A DNA stretch of 64,000 nucleotides from Lucifuga dentata. Taxonomy: Eukaryota > Chordata > Actinopteri > Ophidiiformes > Bythitidae. Below the pieces are notes generated by a model, which was given only the letters and a program-made list of their open reading frames with translations, was not told where the DNA came from and ran no database searches. A program made the position numbers and the translations under genes. The DNA lies in contig VXCM01000814.1 in NCBI GenBank assembly GCA_014773175.1, forward strand, positions 145,134-209,133. The letters run 5' to 3'. This document shows positions 12,857-54,627 of this stretch, in pieces; the first letter of the stretch is position 1, and each line of letters opens with the position of its first letter.

Positions 12857-12941
12857 GTAAGTACTTGGGTCGAGCGGTCCGGCGGTGGCCGGGCCGGTAA
12901 CCTTGCGGAGGGACATAGAGTAAGCATGTGGCGCACTATAC

Positions 12942-12945
12942 TCCT

Positions 12946-12987
<42 letters not shown>
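12942..12987. repeat. (CT)n microsatellite
   Basis: An uninterrupted CT run lies in the presumed 5' intron of atp2b3. The same intron has a (GT)n run near 13195-13217 and an interrupted (AGC)n run at about 13377-13407. Confidence 0.8.
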
Positions 12988-12990
<3 letters not shown>

Positions 12991-14842
12991 TTATTTCTAG
13001 TTCCTCATTCTCAATAAGAACCTCTTCTTACTGTGTATGGTGAGGATGATGATTAGGCGGAGGAAGATAAAGCTCAGGCATGTCTGAAGGTGACCAGGAA
13101 AGGTCGTTTTGTGTGGGAAACACACTGTTGCATGTGACCATTCCTGCATAAAAATGTACAGTCTTTCATTTGCAAGTTTTGTGTATGTGAGTGTGTATGT
13201 GTGTGTGTGTGTGTGCAGGTGTTTGTATTTGAGAAAGGCAGAGAGAGGTGAACAAACATCAAACATCAGAGTGGACATCAGTCAGTCTTTCATCAGCCAT
13301 GAATTTCTTTCTTTCTTTCTTTTTTCTTTGCCAAACACACGACCCCGCTCTTCATCAAATTCACACTATCATCATCAACAGCAGCAGTAGCAGCAGCAGC
13401 AGCAGCAACCTCCAGTTGCTTTAATGTGTTCTACAGTAATGCAGATATCTGAGCCTGTTGGCAGCCCACCTTTAATGGCTCCAGCCACTGACTGTGTCGA
13501 ATTCAAAGTGTGCTATTCCCGCTGGGTATTACAGAAGTGTGTAACTGGCGCCGAGCCAGCGACGGCAGGCAGCAGCCCAGTTACAACAGCCCAGCCAGAG
13601 GTGACCCTTCAGATGCCTGTCGGAAAGTAGGACTGCAGGTGCACAGGTGGCCCTCAGGCTGGCCAGTGTAGGCGGTGAGACAAAATACTGACACACACAC
13701 ACAAAGAAGGGATGTTCAGACGCTCATCAAAGATCATAGTTGCATGCACGCGATACAGACAGGGACAGAGGAGTGACATGTGCAATCATACATTGACAAG
13801 CAGACTTCTTAATCACATGTGCTCAAGTCTATGTATTGGGTTGCCCCTCCAGTACACACACACACAGACACAAAGCACATGCTGCTGCCCTAGAGTCAAA
13901 TCCCGTGAGAATTTCTCTCCTGCGTCTTCCTTACTCTGTATCCTTCTCAACCTTCTTGCTGCTGCGATAAAGACAAAATTCCCCAGGGAATACAGTAGCC
14001 ACTCTGTCTTAAAAAAAAAAAAAAGAATGAAATTGTTCTGACCCTCAGAGGGATGGTGTGCAAAGAAGCAGTGCTAGCATTCAGGATGAATGAGCAGACC
14101 ACTGAGGACTGTGGTGACCTTTTGTCTGACTCTTTCATGTTCAAACACATATTCAGCTGGGGCAGCCCTCTCTTACTCACCCACTCTCTCCCATTTTGAA
14201 AGCACCGTGTTGTATGACGCATTTGTGTGTCTGTGTGTCATGACAGCGACCATATAAATGATGTCTCTGGGCATGAGCACCAGTGTCTGTGTGTAACTAC
14301 ATGCAAGCTACATGTTTGTATCCTTTAGCAAAGTGGACTATTTTTGCGTGTATGCATGTGTGTGTATCAAAGAAAGAGTTGAGAATGTTTAACAAATTGA
14401 GTAAGTGTTTTATTTAGAATTTACGTAACATCCACTTACATGTACATGTATGCACATACATATACACGCACGTACACATCAAGACTTTAAGACAAAGAGC
14501 CAAACAGAAAGGCACAGTCAGAGTAAGTTGCAGTAGTTGGGAGGCTGAATAGAAGAGGATTTTCTGTGTGAGTATTATAAAATCAGACAGAATCAGTGAG
14601 TAACAGACAGGGCTGGGAAGAAAATGTGCAACTGGCTGAGTAAATAAATGATTGCAATAGCAGGAAGCAGATAGATAGGGAGAACAACAAAATAAGGAAG
14701 ACAGGAGAGGAATAAATAGGGAGAGAGAGGTGAAATAATAAGCTATAAGACACAGCATGACAAGTCATGCAGATACAGATGTCAACACATATAGGTACAG
14801 TAAACAGAAAAATGCATGGAAAAGCAGACAAATGAAAGGGGG

Positions 14843-14859
14843 GGAGAGAGAGAGAGAGN

Positions 14860-14890
<31 letters not shown>
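14843..14890. repeat. (GA)n microsatellite with contig join
   Basis: This GA run contains a single N at 14859. It sits in a purine-rich stretch of several hundred bases in the 5' intron of atp2b3. Confidence 0.8.
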
Positions 14891-14893
<3 letters not shown>

Positions 14894-15432
14894 CAAAGGC
14901 AGAGCGGGGTGACTCAGTCATAAACTAACACTCTCAGTCAGGATAGAAGCATGCCAGAGCAGAGAGGAAAGAGGGAGGGACAAGATGAAGAGTCAGAGGG
15001 AGATGGAGTGTGTAGGTGAGGGAGGAGAAAAGGATTGAATGATGAGCTTCAGTTCTTCTTTTATGACCATCTTTATGTAAAATACCTCGATAGGAAAGTC
15101 TTATTATGTTGTAGCTGGCATTAGTTGCCCCATACAGGATGAAGCTTTGCTTTCTTTCAGTGTGGTTAAAGGGAAGCGAGCTAGCTGTACAGCGCTGAAC
15201 AGGATTGGTGCCAGATTTATTTTCATTTATCTATTTTAGAAACGAGTTCAAATGTTAGTTCAGTGATTAGGATATTTCACTTCAAAAGTTTTTTCCTTTT
15301 TTCAGGTCTAAAGAGACACTTTTTAAACTGAACAACCTGAACATGGATTAGATAACTTAAAACCTACAAGGTTTGTCAGACACTGTCATACGCTTAAATC
15401 CATACTTAGAGTATGCAGTTGTTTAGACTTAA

Positions 15433-15996
15433 AGGACCATACCAGCCATTTTGCATGTTTGAGCCTAATATATTCAATTTTCATACACGCAACATTACTG
15501 ACAATCATTTCCCAAAGCATACTACTGGAACAATGAATTAAAAACATTTTTCCTACCTTCCAGACCGCCATTGGTTTCAGTTCATTCTGGTACGTTATTA
15601 AAATCAACTTGTTGATACTTGAAACTTTCTTGGGATAGGTAATCCATCATTGTGAACAAGAAGTATATTCAGGGTTTTTTTGAAGTTACGTAATTTTAGC
15701 ATTTAAATGCAATAAAAAGCACAGAGTGAATGTACCGGGGAATATAGTCCCAAAAGAAGACCTGCATTGATCGAAAAATTTAAACGATGGTGACTTCATA
15801 AGGCTGCGTAACTATTATCAGGCGAAACATTGATTTATAAGCTTGAATATTTGGTTTTGAAAGATTAAGAGATTTTGCAAAATATCAGGAAAGCTGAAAT
15901 ATGGCTTTGTCCTTTGAGAAATTGTTGTCAGAAATGTAACATGTATGAAACTTGAATATATTAGGCTCAAATATGCATGATCGCCGGTATGGTCCT
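15433..15996. mobile_element. TTAA-flanked foldback MITE, copy 1
   Basis: TTAA at 15429-15432 and again at 15997-16000 bracket an element whose ends are inverted: AGGACCATACC on the left and GGTATGGTCCT on the right. The inverted match continues inward for about 90 bp (GTTTGAGCCTAATATATTCAA on the left corresponds to TTGAATATATTAGGCTCAAA on the right). A homologous copy lies at 50355-50971. There is no coding capacity. The TTAA duplication is the type made by piggyBac-class transposases, but the terminal bases are not classic piggyBac, so the family is uncertain. Confidence 0.85.
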
Positions 15997-16247
15997 TTAA
16001 GTATTGCTTATTTTTATTAATTACACTAAATTTACAAGTGTCACAGATGATCACATGAGCACGCCTTTAGCAATTATATGACTTTGTGTACATATGCTGG
16101 TGATGGTTTTGGGTAATCATAGCAAGTGAAATCAATGAAATATAGTGGTAATGTTTTCTCTTTTCTGCTCTTCCTTAGGTTTCGGTGGTGCAGCAGTAGC
16201 TACCTCTGACCTGGATCCACTTCCTATCTCCGATTTATCAGCTGCCT

Positions 16248-16520
16248 TTGCATCGCTCGCCCCTCTCTCCAAACATCCATCATCTCTCTGTCCCTGTCTG
16301 TCAGTCCATCAGCCCGTCCATCAGTCCATGGACTGGCTGTGACCCTGGAGGGAGGGGGACAGAAACGAGGAAAGAGCAGAGTCGCAGAGGAGAGGAAGGA
16401 AAACAAAGCTGGATTCATTCAGATGCCACACTCTTGAAGTGCCCCTGCTCATTATCCTTCATCCCCCTCATCCTCCTCCTCCTCCACTTATGGAGAAGTA
16501 AAGAAGTAGTGGGAGACTAG
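16248..16520 (+). other. Upstream ORF in the presumed atp2b3 leader
   Basis: A 90-codon frame starting MHRSPLSPN lies wholly inside the presumed leader exon and ends 263 nt before the main ATG. Its translation has no recognisable family. If the exon boundaries are right, it would be a translated or inhibitory uORF; otherwise it is chance. Confidence 0.25.
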
Positions 16521-16783
16521 GCCTAGGTAGCGAGGAGGATAGCAGAACACAGCGTCATAAAGGAACACCCCTGTATTTCCCTTAAATAAAATTAAAAAGG
16601 GTGTAGGCATATCATTCCCAATAAAATTTTAAAGAAAGTAAGACTGAACAGAGTAAGAAACAGCGATTCTTACTGTAGATCACATGAACACCCCTGTATC
16701 AACCAAAGGGAAGGGGAACTGAGCTGAGGTAAAGGAGGACCAAAAACGGAAAAACCCAAACTGACATGTCAACAACAGCCACG

Positions 16784-45777
<28,994 letters not shown>

Positions 45778-45784
<7 letters not shown>

Positions 45785-45906
45785 CTGCTGAAAGTGGGTC
45801 AGGGGGGAAAGGAGAGGGGGAACGGAGTCTTGGGGAGGGGANCTTATAACTGCTGAAAGTGGGTCAGGGGGGAAAGGAGAGGGGGAACGGAGTCTTGGGG
45901 AGGGGA
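45778..45906. other. Assembly duplication around N45842 at the stop codon
   Basis: The 64 bases 45778-45841 recur at 45843-45906. The repeat starts two bases into the penultimate coding region, so the stop codon appears twice; the first is the one in frame. Confidence 0.85.
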
Positions 45907-46822
45907 GGGACTGGGAGAGGAAGAGAGGGCTGAGGACACAGGTGACATTTTCATCGTATTGGATCCTGGTTATTACAGGCTAAAAGGAGGGAGCGAAGGT
46001 ACAAGGGAGGTGCAGGAGGGAGCGGACAATGGCTGGAGATGTCCACACGCAACTCCCTGAGAACAATGCAACTTTCCCTCCCTTTGCCCTTCCTCCAGCC
46101 CTCTCAGTCTGACCCGCTAACATTACGACCACATCCCAGAACCCACCACCCCATCTGTTGCCTTCCTCCTGAGGAACCCACCCATCCCACCACCATCCTG
46201 ACCTCACACACTCATCACACACGCACAGGCCTGCTCTGGCAGCATTGTTGAAGCAACATTGGGGTTGGGGGAGATTAACGGATCCAGACGTTACACATCC
46301 CACTATGCTTCAGCAACACAGGGCCATGTGGCTATGGGGGCTGACTCACTCTTTCTGTTGGTCTTCATCATTATTGTTGTCACTACCCACCCACCTGCCT
46401 ACCTGCCATCACTCTCACCCTCACCGTCATTTATCTGGCTATGACCTACAGCCATTTTGAAATCACCACTTTGCTTGCAATATAAGTAATGCTTTGTTAA
46501 AGCTTTAACTAGAATTCAGTCATTTCCATTTAATGACTAATTTGTTTCTCAACTTAATGGTGCTCATTCATTTCTTTCTTTGACATTGGTTTATTCATTT
46601 CTTTTCTCTCTGTCTCTCTCAGCTTGTTAAAATTTCACATTGACTTTTTTTCAAGTTAATTCTTTGTTCCATTCGTCTCTCTTTTGCTCTTTCAATCTGT
46701 GTATGTGTATTGTCTTGTCTTTTCTGAAAAAACATTAACAGAAACAGAAATTACAAATAAGGATACTATTCATTTAAATATAATAGTAAATAGAACGGCT
46801 GCAAAAACAACAAAAAGTGTGA

Positions 46823-46870
<48 letters not shown>

Positions 46871-49480
46871 GTAATGTTTGGGAAGCAACAACACAGAACT
46901 ATTCATGGTCATTGCTACTCTCTCTCCAGCCTAATCTGCCGATCCTTGAATGCCGCCCCATAAACCCACAATGACCTGTAATACCACCCACCCTGCTGAG
47001 ATGATACAGTGTGTGGTATGTACCATTAGTTTGGCTTTTACTAACTTAATTTTCATCTTCCTGTCATGTTGATGAACTGCGTACAGTATGTATGGCTAAA
47101 TATTTATGAGCTTCGCCTGGGGTGAAGCCTCTTCCAGTCATTTCTGTCACCTCTTCCATCATCTTCTCTCTCTGTTCCACTTTGTTGATTCTTCATCTCA
47201 ACTTTGTCTTGTCCGTCTGTTCTGGTCTTTAGTCACCGGGTGTGTTGGCTTTTCTGGAAAAAAAAAAAAAAAAANAAAAAAAAAAAAAAAAGAAAAAGAA
47301 AAAAAAAAGCTGAATGCTTGTGAAGCATTAACCCTTTAAACGCCATCAATCACACAACGCACAGACGATGGCCCTTTAAGACTAACATGCACTCACTCAA
47401 ACATCCACTTGCTCCTGATCGCGTCGCTGGGTCGTCTCCATCACGCAGCATCTATCCATCCCCAACTGCACTACGGACAGAGATTATTTCACTTGATCTG
47501 TTCAGTCATCAGAGAAGAAATCAGTCTTACGTTAAATCGTAACAAACCACAACCGCCTCAGCAGTCAGGCCGTCTGATGTCTGTGCTCAATTTTGGCTTC
47601 ACTCATTTAGTGCCAAAGTTGACTAAGATCCACACGACTAACGGCTGCTTACGCGTCACGCTTTTCTGTCATTTCTGTATCAAACTCCGCATTCCCCATC
47701 ATCACGATGTCCAGCTGATTGACTGGGATACACTGAGATATGTTAAAGCTTTCCCAGTCACACCGCTTCAGCACATCCGAGTATTACGAAAGCCACCAAA
47801 CCACAATGGGTGCAACGCTCATAACGTCACATTCCACTTCTTTCACCTCCCTCCATTCCACCTCAACATTCCATCAACATTCCATACATTCCAAGCTGCA
47901 TCACATTCCAGACCGGGTGTGAGAGTGCCCTCCTGTATCCCGCGTTTCACTAGTGTGGGGTGAACCACTGACGTCACGTTGCCTCGGAGTGCAACTGCAA
48001 TGCAATGCAAACCTGGACACCCCCCCCCGNCCCCCCCCCGCCCCCAGTTGTCTCCTGTTGAGTCCAACTTTCGTGAGTAATCAACTGGTCCCACCACCTG
48101 AGTAAAGGCTAGGGCAGACAATATGCAATAGACAGCCATGTCAGAAGCCAGATATAGAATTAAAAAAAAATAATGTAGAACAGGGATGATACATGCAAAC
48201 ACAGCGAGAAACACGTCTGTCCTGCTAGTTCTGTTTCAGGGTTGGTGCGGGGCTCTCTGGGAAACACCCTTACCTGTACAGAACTCCTTCCTCTTGAATT
48301 CCCATCATCATCATCATCATCATCATCACCGCCACCCTAACCTGAGCTGTCGCGGGTGGTGACATTGTATCAGTCTGTTTTGAAGCATGCATTTGGTATC
48401 ATTAATGTCACTCTTTATGTGTTGTAAATCATTTAAGCTACTGTCACTTCTGTGTGCTATGATCTCCACATCTGCTCTCTCTTCTCACACTCATATCCTG
48501 TTCCAAGTCTAACCTGATCGATTCCAGCACCTCTTAGCACAGCTCTATCAATGCTTACTGCAAAAACACACACACACACCAGGCAGATAATCTACAGTGG
48601 TGTAAATTTGACTGTCCAGTTCCAGCCATCTCTGTCCATCCGTCCAGCCACGTTCCATCATGATGTTGTGAGATAATTTCACACGAGGCAAAACACAATG
48701 TGAAAAAGAATATATTATATTTATCAAAACTATAAATTATTGTACAACTGCACCACTTCTGTACAGATCGCCCAAATGTGCATCTTTGATTTACAGGTAC
48801 TAAGTTCCTGTTACACTTTTATTTGAGGTTTTTTTTCTTCTTTTCTTTGAATCCTATTGCTTTTTGTAAAGAGAGGAACAACAGAATGGAAGCGCTTGTA
48901 TATTATGATTATTATTATTGATTTTCTCCACCGGTGCTCCCACTGATGGAAAAAGACCGTTGCACTTTCTCCTGAGCATATTCTGAGGGCTGTGTTTTCT
49001 GTCCACTGAACAGCCCCTGAAGAGTGCAGAGGTGTGGAGATGCTTTGTCTCTTAAGACCAGAGACGCCACTCTGTAAATAAAGAACAGGAGATACAAATG
49101 TACCTCATTATGATCTACAGGACTGGACAAAGTGGGGACCCAGGGAGGATGGAGAACTGGAGGGTGCTGCAGAGCTAGAGACTGCAGAAGTGCAATGCAT
49201 CCATCGCATGCATTGTTTAGGCTGCTCTTTTAGATCTGCTTCAAGTGTTTACTGCCATGTCACGGTGGGAAGAAATGAAGGTTTTACATTATTCATTATA
49301 CATATTGTTGTAAATATTATGTGTGGAATGGTCCCCCTTCTTGCACACTGCAGTGCTGTTCTGCAGACAGAAAATGCAGCCTTACCTGTGCTGAAATGAA
49401 AAAAAGACCAAAAAAAGGAAAAAATATAAAGACTATTGAATATATTAAAGAGTTACCTGCCTGTTATTTAAGCGAATAAA
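45785..49480 (+). other. atp2b3: Probable atp2b3 3' UTR
   Basis: About 3.7 kb without conserved coding sequence follow the stop, ending at AATAAA signals (49077-49082 and 49475-49480). It holds a (GT)n run at about 46826-46862, an A-tract contig join at 47275, a C-tract with N48030 and a (CAT)n run at about 48305-48330. A 184-codon open frame at 47409-47963 has no recognisable domain and I treat it as chance. The 3' end is not proven, though long 3' UTRs are normal for PMCA genes. Confidence 0.4.
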
Positions 49481-50354
49481 TATCTATATATGAGAAAGAA
49501 CACACCTGTATACTGTAGACTAAATCTGTATGGAAATCTAAGAGAATTTAATGGGAATTAAGTCCAACATCTTTTGTCTGTATGAAAGAAAAAATACATC
49601 AAAGTATTCTACAATAATAACTTTGACAAAGTCTGTGTGGCTCTGTGTTGTTTGTTCACACTGCTGACATTCTGCTCAGGTTCATCTGAAAGAGGAGCAG
49701 CGTGGATCTCCCTAAATGTAAAACATCAATGCAACAATCTGATCATTGAAGACTCCTGGGCTGTTTCTACAACAGCTGATCCCAAAAGTGGTCTAATATT
49801 GGGATTGGTTGCCAGATACTGTAGGAAAACCCCACAAAGGAAACCCTGACACTCATGCTTTTCTTCAGGAAATTGCCAAGATTTTAATCTTGGTGAATAG
49901 TCATCATACCTGCTTTCTAACTATAAATTACAACTAAGGTCATTTATTTCCTGTCTCAGTGCATTTTTTTTTTTTTTTTTTTANTTTTTTTTTTTTTTTT
50001 TTTAAATCCTCAAAGGTCTGATTTTCTGGAAGTAGTCACTGACATGTTGGGAACATCTGCTCAGTTATCTAAATCAAGTGTTTGTAATGATCTTATATTA
50101 CTCGTTTTCCCTGTGACTTTCAAGATAAGATCTATTTGTACAGCATCATAGATACTTGGGGGGGGTTAAAAAAAAAAAANAAAAAAAAAAAAAAAGTATC
50201 ATTTCTGTTTGTACTTGCAGGAACTGTACCTTCCTGTAGTTGGCGCCTCTGTCCACAATATGCCTTTGCAAAAACAGGTTACGGCAACACGTCTTCAACA
50301 AAAGGCATCATTATGACTGGCATCAGCCTTTATACCATAGACTTCATAACTTAA

Positions 50355-50971
50355 AGGACTATACCGTCCAGTTTGCATGTTTGAGCCTAATGTATTCAAT
50401 TTTAATTCACGCAATATTCCTTACAATAACTTCCCAAAAAATACTACTGGAACAGTGAATTAAACTCCCACCCTCCACCCACTTCCAGACCACCATTGGT
50501 TTCAGTTCATTCTGATACTATTAAAATCAACTTGATACTTGAGACGTTATTGGGATAGGTAATCCATCATCATGAGCAACTCGTATATTCAGTTTTTCTA
50601 AGTTACGTAATTTTAGCTTTTAAGGCAATAAAAAAAGCACGGAGTCATCTGAAAATGTTTCCTAGTGGTGCATTCAAGTGCTGTAGTGAAGAACTGGAAA
50701 CAGAAAGCATTTTCAGATCACTCAGCCCTTTTCATTGCTCTTAAATGCTAAAATTACTTAACTTCAAAAAAAAAAAAAAAAAAAATCTTGTTTGCGATTT
50801 TGGATTACTTATCTCAAGAACATTTCAAGTATCAGCAAGTTGTTTTTAACAGCGTACCAGAATGAACTAAAACCAATGGCGGTCTGAAAGTTTTTTTTTT
50901 AACTCATCGTTCCAGTAGTATGAAAATTGAATATATTACGCTCAAACATGTAAAATGGCTAGTATGGTCCT
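50355..50971. mobile_element. TTAA-flanked foldback MITE, copy 2
   Basis: Bracketed by TTAA at 50351-50354 and 50972-50975. The left half matches copy 1 (GTTTGCATGTTTGAGCCTAAT, ATACTACTGGAACAGTGAATT, CCATTGGTTTCAGTTCATTC). The right half reads the same blocks in reverse complement (GAATGAACTAAAACCAATGG, TTCCAGTAGTATGAAAATTG, GCTCAAACATG, TATGGTCCT), so this copy is nearly one long foldback with arms well over 200 bp. It has no coding capacity. Confidence 0.85.
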
Positions 50972-51815
50972 TTAACTGGCAAGCCATAGAACTTGTGCTG
51001 CATCTATTTTATTTTACATACATTAATTGCTTAAATAAATGCAGGGAGCTGTTTCCAAATTCAAAGGTTAATCTGAACCATGTGTAGCAAGCAAGATTTA
51101 AACATGTCTTTTTGAGTACAACTGACTGATGAAAATGTGTATTTTGCAAATTGAATTATATTTTAGCTTGTAAAAAATAATGCAAAGTTGTGTAGCTGGC
51201 ACTGTGAAAACGTTGGATCAATGTTGTCGATATGCTGGAAGTGAGCAATCTCTTCAGACCAGCACATTCTGATGCAATTTTATCAAACGATCTACCCTTT
51301 GTCAAGTTCCTAAGTACTTTATTTAAATGAGCACAAAAAAGATCAAGGTCAGCTGACGGGACTTCTGCTTGACTAAAATATACCCTGAACTCCATATTCC
51401 AAGATAAACAAAAACTTAACATTAGATGTCATACAAACACTGCCTTAAGAAAAATCTTCATTTTACCTCAAGTATCTCCTCATCCAATCCACTAAATCCT
51501 CCTTTTAAAGCTTTTATTACTTCACAAATTTTCTCTATATATGGAGGATATATCAGCATCCAGTCAGGACAATTTTTTTTAATATAGTCAGTTATCCATT
51601 ATGCAGTACACCCATACATATAGAACAGCCATGCAATAAATCTGATCTCTTAATGAATGAGTGGTAGAAGCCTTTATAGTAAACTTAGTGTAAAACGACA
51701 GGACACACATCTAAAACTAAATCTTCTGAATGTCTTCAAACTATCAGAAAATTAGACAAATGGAGCAGAGATCTGAGTATTGAAACTATTTCTCCTAATG
51801 CATTTCTCATTTGAT

Positions 51816-51852
51816 CCAATTTAGGATCTCTCTTTGTGTACCTTCACCTTAA
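51816..51852. repeat. 37-bp direct repeat, first member
   Basis: CCAATTTAGGATCTCTCTTT followed by GTGTACCTTCACCTTAA matches 54085-54121 in the same orientation with one mismatch. Flanking sequences do not match, so the similarity is sharply bounded. Confidence 0.8.
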
Positions 51853-53530
51853 CCTACACATGAGCTGTTCAGTAGCATCAATAAAACAAGGACACCCACA
51901 TTTCAGAAACTTCATGTCATTCCAATGACCTTGGACCAAACACACCTCAACCTAACTTCTAACAAGAGAATTATGTACACAAAACTATAAACTCCCAATT
52001 TGAAAAGAAACCTGCATTAGCATATCAGTCTAGCACAGGTTTACATTGAGGGGTATGATAAAGCATAGCACTACACCGCAGTTATACTTCGGTAAATTTG
52101 AGTGTGGTGCATTTTATTGCTGCTCTGGCATGTTAATGCACAAGCACAAATCAGACTGTGTGTTATTGTGTAAACTAGCTCATTTGTGTTTTAACCTTCA
52201 ATTTAATTTCACACTGCAAGCATCTAAATTACAGAATGCATGCAAATGTTAGCTAAATCTGATTTCTTTATCAGACTAACATTTTAAAATCATATTTATG
52301 TCAATTTCTAAATGAGACTCCTTTATACATATAAAGCAATAGAGCTTCAATCACAGGATAATTCAATTTGGTAATGGATTGTTGTAATGCGGGGCACTGG
52401 AATAACATCAGAATGCTGAAATTCAGCAATTTGCTGCAGATCAAACTGATGTTTGCACTTGTTTTAGCCCATTTTTACAAGTCAGGCACTCATTACATTG
52501 TCCATTTCCCAAAACTTCCAATTCTGCAAAATTATGAGGGCATTTTCATTGCTTCCAGGCAACCAGCAGCTTCCATTTATTTCAGTATGATATAAAAAGT
52601 GCCTTCTTTGAAATGAGTAATATTACAGTGAATATCGCTCTGTTAATCACAAAGTCATATTATTGTGTGGTGATGAGTTACACGCTCAAAGTGCTTTAAA
52701 AAGTCTTTCAGATCAGCAAGTTCCTAATGCTGTTGAGTGATTCTGGCAAACTGAGAATTGCACCTCTACGCATTTCTATCAAACTCTAACATCAACAAAC
52801 TCACACACGAGTATCCTGCTGGTATTACTATTTACTATTATTCTGCAAAATATTTTACTTTGTCGTCTCAAATCAGAAGATTTGATACTGAACCTACAAC
52901 AAAAATTTAATGACACTGTCAGTAAAATGATTCTATTGTTAATGCATAATCAGATTTGTGTGCACAGTAGTTACCTGTAAAATCTCAGCTGTAAGAATGT
53001 AGCTCCTGAATGCACCTTTCTGGAAGACTTCAAAAAACAGACGTCAGTCACAACTGCATCACCACACAATTATAGTACAACTAAAACAAAAATAAAACCA
53101 AGCTGCCTATTCACCGTAATGTCATCTATCAATCAATTCTTCAGTTTGTGGAAGTTGGTTCTAATGGTCTGCCTGGAAGGCATGATGAGCATAATGATAA
53201 ACTGTTCGAAAACTAGGCTTTATAAAATGTTCATTCATAATTTTTGGTGTATGTGATTTGAAGTAAATAGTCTAAAACACACCAACATCAGCGTGATCAT
53301 TGGCTGTGGGGCCTCTCCTAACGCATGCTTTGTGCTTCCATCAAATGAGGTCTTTGTCATTTGTTTTGAGAACCTTTACCAGACTTGACCCAAATGTTCA
53401 GGAAAAGTAAGACCTTTATCTGCAGAGAGCTTTGCTGTTCAGAAAGAGAAAAAGAGATGCATTAATATCAACAGCACAAAACAAGACGCAGAGCAGATAT
53501 GTATGACTTTGAAGTATAACCAAAATATGA

Positions 53531-53536
53531 TTTATT
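53531..53536 (-). terminator. crebzf: Candidate crebzf polyadenylation signal
   Basis: TTTATT on the plus strand is AATAAA on the minus strand, about 1.1 kb downstream of the crebzf stop. Other hexamers are possible; this choice is positional. Confidence 0.3.
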
Positions 53537-54084
53537 TGTCCAATATTTCCCCCAAACTCATGTTCCTCAAACAGCACTTTTTCCAGATCAAAAATTACTT
53601 ACATGTTAACAATTTAATACAGTCAATTCCATCATTTTGGATGCATTTAATACCTACATTCCAAAATGCCAAAATGTACAAGGCATAATTATGAGACCAT
53701 TTAAGCCTCAGGAAGCATTTCTCCAAGTAATGGAGCTGCTGCAGTCATCCCCGGGAAAATGCTGCATAAGCTATGCTAACAAGATGGAAAGATGTTGTGG
53801 AGCATTGGTAAAAAATAATCACGTGTACCATTTGTTACCGATACTACCTTTACAAAAATACCAGACCACGTTGGCGGCAGCTTGTCCAGCCTCTTCAACT
53901 TCCAACAGCAGAATCCACTTTGGCATAAAGAAAAATAGGTGCCGCTAAATAAAAGTATTCTTTTGTACAATAGTGCTGGTTCACAAAGAGGTTAATTATG
54001 ACAAATTAAAGTATATACAGATTCTTTTTTTTTTTTTTTGNTTTTTTTTTTTTTTTAGTGACTGCTGTATTTTCACTTTGAAAA

Positions 54085-54121
54085 CCAATTTAGGATCTCT
54101 CTTTGTGGACCTTCACCTTAA
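54085..54121. repeat. 37-bp direct repeat, second member
   Basis: This copy lies in the probable 3' UTR of crebzf and differs from the one at 51816-51852 at one base. A T-homopolymer contig join (N54041) lies just upstream. Confidence 0.8.
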
Positions 54122-54627
54122 TCTTAACAGCCTTTTGCCATTACACTTAAGGATACTCTGACTTAACTCTTACAAGACATGTTAATTAAGATCAAATAAA
54201 TTTGTATGTAAATGTAATAAAAAACAAAAGTTCTAAAAATACTCAAAATCAACTATATGGAGGTAAGAATTGTCTGTTTAAAATAGTAGTGCTAAGGTCA
54301 CTGCTGAACTGCCTCCAGCCTGTGAAAACAATAGCCAAACATCTTGTCTTGTCTGATCCTTACCATGGAGTCAAGCAGGTAAAGGTGTTCAGAAAGCCAC
54401 TCATCCCGCATGGCAGATCAACCATTACCTAGAAGAAACTGTCAACAAGGTTTAGCAGTAACGTGTAACTCAATCATCTCATCACACTTCACAAATACAT
54501 GCACATTCAGCAGTTCCAATGTAAATTTAACTACTTCAACAGTGTTCATCCCTCCCCATGACGTTCAGTACATTGAGTCATATCAAGTTCAGTCTCAAAA
54601 TCTGAAAACAGAGAGAAGTACTTGACC

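Larger units (their letters stand above)
49481..53530. other. Intergenic region between atp2b3 and crebzf
   Basis: AT-rich DNA with T- and A-homopolymer contig joins (N49984, N50180), the second foldback element (50355-50971) and one member of a 37-bp direct repeat (51816-51852). No frame resembles a protein. Confidence 0.5.

Noticed and set aside
47409..47963. 184-codon open frame downstream of atp2b3
   Set aside because: It lies in the probable 3' UTR, has no domain or motif I recognise, has a His/Thr/Phe-rich composition typical of chance frames, and shows no splice or start context.
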